DNA from: Solitalea canadensis DSM 3403
GTDB taxonomy: Bacteria; Bacteroidota; Bacteroidia; Sphingobacteriales; Sphingobacteriaceae
Assembly: GCF_000242635.2 (NCBI RefSeq)
Contig: NC_017770.1
Location: 2,740,669 to 2,804,668 of the forward strand
Reading direction: 5' to 3'
DNA: 64,000 nt
Shown here: positions 53,701 through 59,700 of the stretch, in pieces
How positions within the stretch are numbered: position 1 is the first letter of the stretch
Layout of the letters: each line of letters starts with the position of its first letter
Translations under genes and position numbers: made by a program
The notes under the pieces: generated by a model
The model's input: only the letters and a program-made list of their open reading frames with translations
Database searches by the model: none
What the model was told of the DNA's origin: nothing

Positions 53701-56700
53701 GGTCACTGAAATGCTTCCGGTTGGAGCTGTACATGTCGGTTGAACGGTGCTTGCGGTTGGTGTAACAGGAGTATTTGGTGCGGCATTAATCGTCACCGCT
53801 AAAGCACTTGACACGCAACCATCAGCATTTCTTATCGTAAGATTATAGGTATCCGGTGCTAGCCCTGTAAAGTCCGTTGAAGCCTGAAAATTAGTGCCGT
53901 CAATCGAATATTCCAAGCCTGTTCCTGTTGGAGTGGTCACTGAAATGCTTCCGGTTGGAGCTATGCATGTTGGTTGAACGGTACTTGCTGTTGGCGTAGC
54001 TGGTGTTGCTGGTGCTGCATTAATCGTCACCACCAAAGCTGTCGACTCGCAACCAGCGGCATTTCTTACCGTCAGGTTATAGGTATCAGGTGCCAGTCCT
54101 GTAAAGTCAGCGGAAGCCTGGTAATTGGTACCATCGATCGAATATTCCAAGCCGGCTCCTGTTGGAGTGGTCACTGAAATGCTTCCGGTTGGAGCTAGAC
54201 ATGTTGGCTGAACAGTGCTTGCTGTTGGCGTGGCAGGTGTGGCTGGTGCGGTATTAATCGTCACCACTAAAGCGCTTGACTCGCAACCATCGGCATTTCT
54301 TATCGTAAGATTATAGGTATCCGGTGCTAGCCCTGTAAAGTCCGTTGAAGCCTGGTAATTGGTACCATCGATCGAATATTCCAGCCCTGCTCCTGTTGGA
54401 GTGGTCACTGAAATGCTTCCGGTTGGAGCTAGACATGTTGGCTGAACAGTGCTTGCTGTTGGCGTGGCTGGAGTATTAGGTGCTGCATTAATCGTCACCA
54501 CTAAAGCTGTCGACTCGCAACCTGCTGCGTTGCGAACCGTCAGGTTATAGCTATTTGGCGTTAACCCTGTAAAGTCCGTTGAAGCCTGGTAATTAACTCC
54601 ATCAATCGAGTATTCCAAGCCTGCTCCCGTTGGTGCGGTCACTGAAATGCTTCCGGTTGGAGCTAGACAAGTCGGTTGAACGGTACTTGCTGTTGGTGTG
54701 GCAATGGCCAGTGGTTCGGTAATGGTCACCGTTAATCCGGCTGTACAATTATTGACATCTTTTACTTCCAGGCTGTATACCCCTGCTGCAAGATTGCTCA
54801 AATCCTCAGTTGTAGCAGTGAAACCGTTCGGTCCCGTCCAGCTGTAACTTAACGGAGCTGCGCCGCTGGTGGTTACATTCACCGCCCCTGTTGTTCCTGC
54901 GTTACACATCACATTACTCTGATTATCGACTGTGACGGTTGGACCGTTCTGATCGCTCAGTACCACGGTTAAGGTCTGCTGACAGTTACCCCCATCGGTT
55001 ACTGTTAACGTATAGGTGCCTGAAGCTTTATTGGTCAGGTCTTTGGTACCTTCACCCGAATCCCAGCTGTACGTAAACGGTGCCGTGCCTCCGGTTACAG
55101 TGACCGTAATGCTACCATTAGCGTTTCCACAGCTTGGGCTGTTGTGAGTTTCGGTAAGTGTTGCAGCTACTGGCGCGGCATTAATCGTTACAACCAAAGC
55201 GGTTGACACGCAGCCATCCGCGTTTCTTATCGTTAGGCTATAAGTATTTGGCGTTAACCCTGTAAAGTCAGTGGAAGCCTGGTAATTGGTACCATCAATC
55301 GAATATTCCAAGCCTGTTCCTGTTGGAGTGGTCACCGAAATGCTTCCGGTTGGAGCTAGACATGTTGGCTGAACAGTGCTTGCGGTTGGTGTAGCAGGAG
55401 TATTAGGTGCTGCATTAATCGTCACTGCTAAAGCGGTCGACTCGCAACCATCGGCATTGCGAACGGTCAGGTTATAGGTATTTGGCGTTAACCCTGTAAA
55501 GTCAGTGGAAGCCTGGTAATTGGTGCCATCAATCGAGTATTCCAGGCCTGCTCCTGTTGGAGTACTGACCGAAATGCTTCCGGTTGGAGCTGTACATGTC
55601 GGTTGAACGGTGCTTGCGGTTGGTGTAGCAGGAGTATTAGGTGCTGCATTAATCGTCACCACCAAAGCTGTCGACTCGCAACCATCCGCATTGCGAACTG
55701 TCAGGTTATAGGTATCAGGCGCCAGTCCTGTAAAGTCAGCGGAAGCCTGGTAATTGGTGCCATCAATCGAATATTCCAGGCCTGCTCCCGTTGGAGTGGT
55801 CACTGAAATGCTTCCGGTTGGTGCTAGACATGTCGGTTGAACAGTACTTGCTGTTGGTGTGGCTGGTGTGGCTGGTGCTGCATTAATGGTAATTGAAAGT
55901 GCAGTCGATTCGCAACCTGCTGCGTTTCTTACGGTCAGATTATAGGTATCTGGTGCAAGCCCTGTAAAATCCGTGGAAGCCTGATAATTGCCGTCAATCG
56001 AATATTCCAAGCCTGTTCCTGTTGGAGTGCTGACTGAAATGCTTCCGGTAGCAACTAAACAAGTTGGTTGGACGGTACTTGCTGTTGGTGTAGCTGGTGT
56101 TGCTGGTGCTGCATTAATCGTCACCACCAAAGCTGTCGACTCGCAACCATCGGCATTGCGAACCGTCAGGTTATAGGTATTTGGCGTTAACCCCGTAAAG
56201 TCAGCGGAAGCCTGAAAATTAGTGCCGTCAATCGAATATTCCAAGCCTGTTCCTGTTGGAGTGATCACTGAAATGCTTCCGGTTGGAGCTATGCATGTTG
56301 GTTGAACGGTACTTGCTGTTGGTGTAGCAGGAGTATTAGGTGCTGCATTAATCGTCACCACCAAAGCTGTCGACTCGCAACCTGCCGCATTTCTTACCGT
56401 CAGATTATAGGTATCTGGTGCAAGCCCTGTAAAATCCGTGGAAGTCTGATAATTGGTGCCGTCAATCGAATATTCCAAGCCTGTTCCTGTTGGAGTGCTG
56501 ACTGAAATGCTTCCGGTAGCAACTAAACAAGTTGGTTGGACGGTACTTGCTGTTGGTGTAGCAGGTGTATTAGGCGCTGCATTAATTACAAATGCTGATG
56601 CCGTAGATTGACAGCCTATTAAATTTTCGGCAACAACTGTGTGATTGCCGGGTAAAACATTATTAAATATTGTTGATGATTGAAAACTTCCCCCATCCAA

Positions 56701-59700
56701 TGAATAACTAATTCCAATACCGACCGGGTCGGATATTGTAATAATACCGGTTGAAACTACGCACGTTGGATGAGTTATCGTTGCTTGTGGTTGTGCAGGA
56801 GATGCTAAAGGAGGATCAATCGTTACAAACACTGTCTGTGATTCACACCCTGCAGCATTGCGAACGGTTAATGTGTGCGATCCGGATGCAACTCCAGTAA
56901 ATGCTCCCAAGGATTGATAAGTTCCTCCATCTAATGAATATTCTTGCAATAATGGCGTAAGGATCGTTATTGTTCCGGTTGAAACTAAACAAGTTGGTTG
57001 TATAACTGTGAATGTTGCAGTAGGAACAGCATTAGGTTCTGTAATGGTATACGTTCCGGTTATCGTACAATTATTAGCATCTTTTACCTGAACTGTATAA
57101 GATTGGGCTGATAAATTATTAATATCTTGAGTTATGGCTCCGTTAGACCATGAGTAAGTGTACGGAGGTGTTCCTCCTGCTACATCTAAACTAATAGCCC
57201 CATCATTCCCATTAAAACATGTGACATCAGTTGTTGAGGATGGGCTGATGGTTAATTCCTGCGGACCAGTAATCGTAAAAGAATTAGATGTATTAACACA
57301 ACCTAACTGATCCCTTACTGTCACTGAATATGTCCCAGGACTTACATTAAATGCATTAGAAGCTTGAAATGTAGTTCCATCCAAAGAATACTCTAATGCA
57401 CCTGTTCCACCTGACGCAGTAGCTGTAAGCACAGTAGGAACACCAAAACAAGTAATTGGTGCATTAGCAATTGATACTAGTAACTCAACCGGTTGATCAA
57501 TTATTAAAGAGGATGAAACAACAGTACAGCCATTCGCATCTCTGACTGTAGCCTGATATGTTCCAGCAGGTACATTAAACACGTTACTAGCCTGAAAATC
57601 AATTCCGTTTATAGAGTATTGGAGGGTCCCGGTTCCTCCGGATGCTGTTATGGTTAAATTTGTAGTTCCGTTATAACAATTAATCGCTCCCGAAGCAATA
57701 CTTGCAGTTATAACCGTTGGCAGTGCAATAGTTAACGTTTCCTGTTTTACACAGTCATTATCATCTTTAACATATACTGTATGAGATCCGGCATCAACAT
57801 TTGCGAAGACGTTTGATGATTGATACAAGCTTCCATCTAATGAATAAGATAAATCTCCGGTTCCACCGGATGCTGTTATGGTGATAGTTGATTTATCAGC
57901 ATTACACAAAATCGTTAACGCAGTAGCATTTACTGTAATGTCTGCCGGATCAGTTAAGAGATAATCTACCGATTCTACACAATCTTCTGCATCTGTTATT
58001 GCTACCTGATAATTTCCACTCACAAGATTAGTGAAGTTTCCTACGGATTGGGGTGTTCCTCCATTCAATGTAAATTGATAAGGGGGTGTTCCTCCTGAAG
58101 CAGTAACGGTTATTAGTCCATTTACTGCGCCAAAACACAATGGATCGGTCTGTGAAACAAGTGTTTGCACTAATGGTTCTGATTTTATTATTGTTATACT
58201 ATTCGAAACAGTAGCAATAGTAGCATTAGTTGGATTTGAAAGATTTAAAGTAAATGTTTCATTAGCTGCATCTGATACATCGGCAGGAAGTATGGTCAGC
58301 TGAATATTCTTTTGAGTTTCTCCGGGATTAAATGTAATGGTGCCTGAAGCACTTGTATAATCACTACCTGAAACGGCTGTTCCATTTGCGGTATTATAGT
58401 CTACTGATATCGTTTGTGCACTTGTATTATCAAGTTCGATCTGGACATTTAATACTACATTAGTACAGTTTCCTTCTGTAATCGAAGGCGAATTTTGGGA
58501 GAAACTAATAATTGGTAAGGCATCATTGTCTGCAATAATTTGACTTCCTACGTCAAATCCTGCAAGGATTGTTGTTCCATTTGTCGGGTTACTTAACGTG
58601 ACAGTGAAATCCTCGTCACCTTCATATATATTATCCTCATTAATTGTGACGGTGATGTCTTTATAGTTATCCAAAACGTCAAAATTTAACGTTCCGGAAG
58701 TTGGACTTACTGTAAAATCACTTCCCAAAGTGGCAGTACCATTGGCAATAGTATAATTAACAGATGATGCTATATTTCCTGTTTTACCAACCTGGTAAGT
58801 TATTGTTCCTGCAGATTCATTAACCGAAACACCAACAATAAAAAACAAGGAACCATCATCATCAATTAAGGTAACCACTCCGGTTCCTGCGGTTGCGTCA
58901 ATTGTTCCACCTGTTGGAGCGGTTAAAAGAACTGAAAACGTTTCGCTATTTTCAATTATATCGTCATTGCTGATGGTGATGTTAATTGTTTTTACAAATT
59001 CAGTAGGTAAAAAAGTCAATATTGTTTTTCCTACAGCTATAAAATCAACCGGACTACCAGCAGATCCGGCAGCTGTCTCATAGGTAACGGTTGAGTTAGC
59101 ATAAGAAGATCCGGTTTTGGTAATTGTTAAGGTTGCAGTTCCCTGGTTTTCATTAACCACCATGTTATTAATAGAGAAAACAGGAAGACTATCGTCGTTT
59201 ATAATTGTGCCCGTACCAATCCTTGCGGCACTGTTCATCGTGGCATTTAATGGTGATTGCAACGTAACAGTTAGCGTTTCATCGAGCTCAAATTTGGTGT
59301 CAGTATTGATTATTACTGAAATAGTTTTAGTTGTTTCAGTTGGTGCAAATGTGAGTTTTTGTACAGGAACATTTATGTAATCATTGTCTGCGGTGGTCGC
59401 CGTTCCATTTGATGTAAAATAGTCAATTGTGGCAATAAGGTCGGTTGCACCTGTTTTAGTCACAGTGAAAGTTAATGTGGTGGTTCCATTATTTCCTTCT
59501 ACTGCCGACACTGAATTTATGCTGAATACCGGGGGAGGGTCAATTTCATTAATTCTTAAAATATATTCCGTTACGCCCAATTGAGCATTTGAACTTATAT
59601 TTGATAAACTGGCAGAAAATTGCTCGTTACTGCCCTCATACGTCAAATCTCCTTTAGCATCAATGTTCAATGTGTTAGTGCTTTCAATAGCTCCGGCAGG

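Noticed and set aside
47339-56505. Several antisense reading frames of 60-75 codons within the repeat array
   Set aside because: They recur with the 234-bp period because they are shadows of the same coding unit on the other strand; none has a family resemblance or ribosome site.
47026-56562. CRISPR array
   Set aside because: Repeats are 234 and 459 bp, protein-coding and without unique spacers; no cas gene is present.
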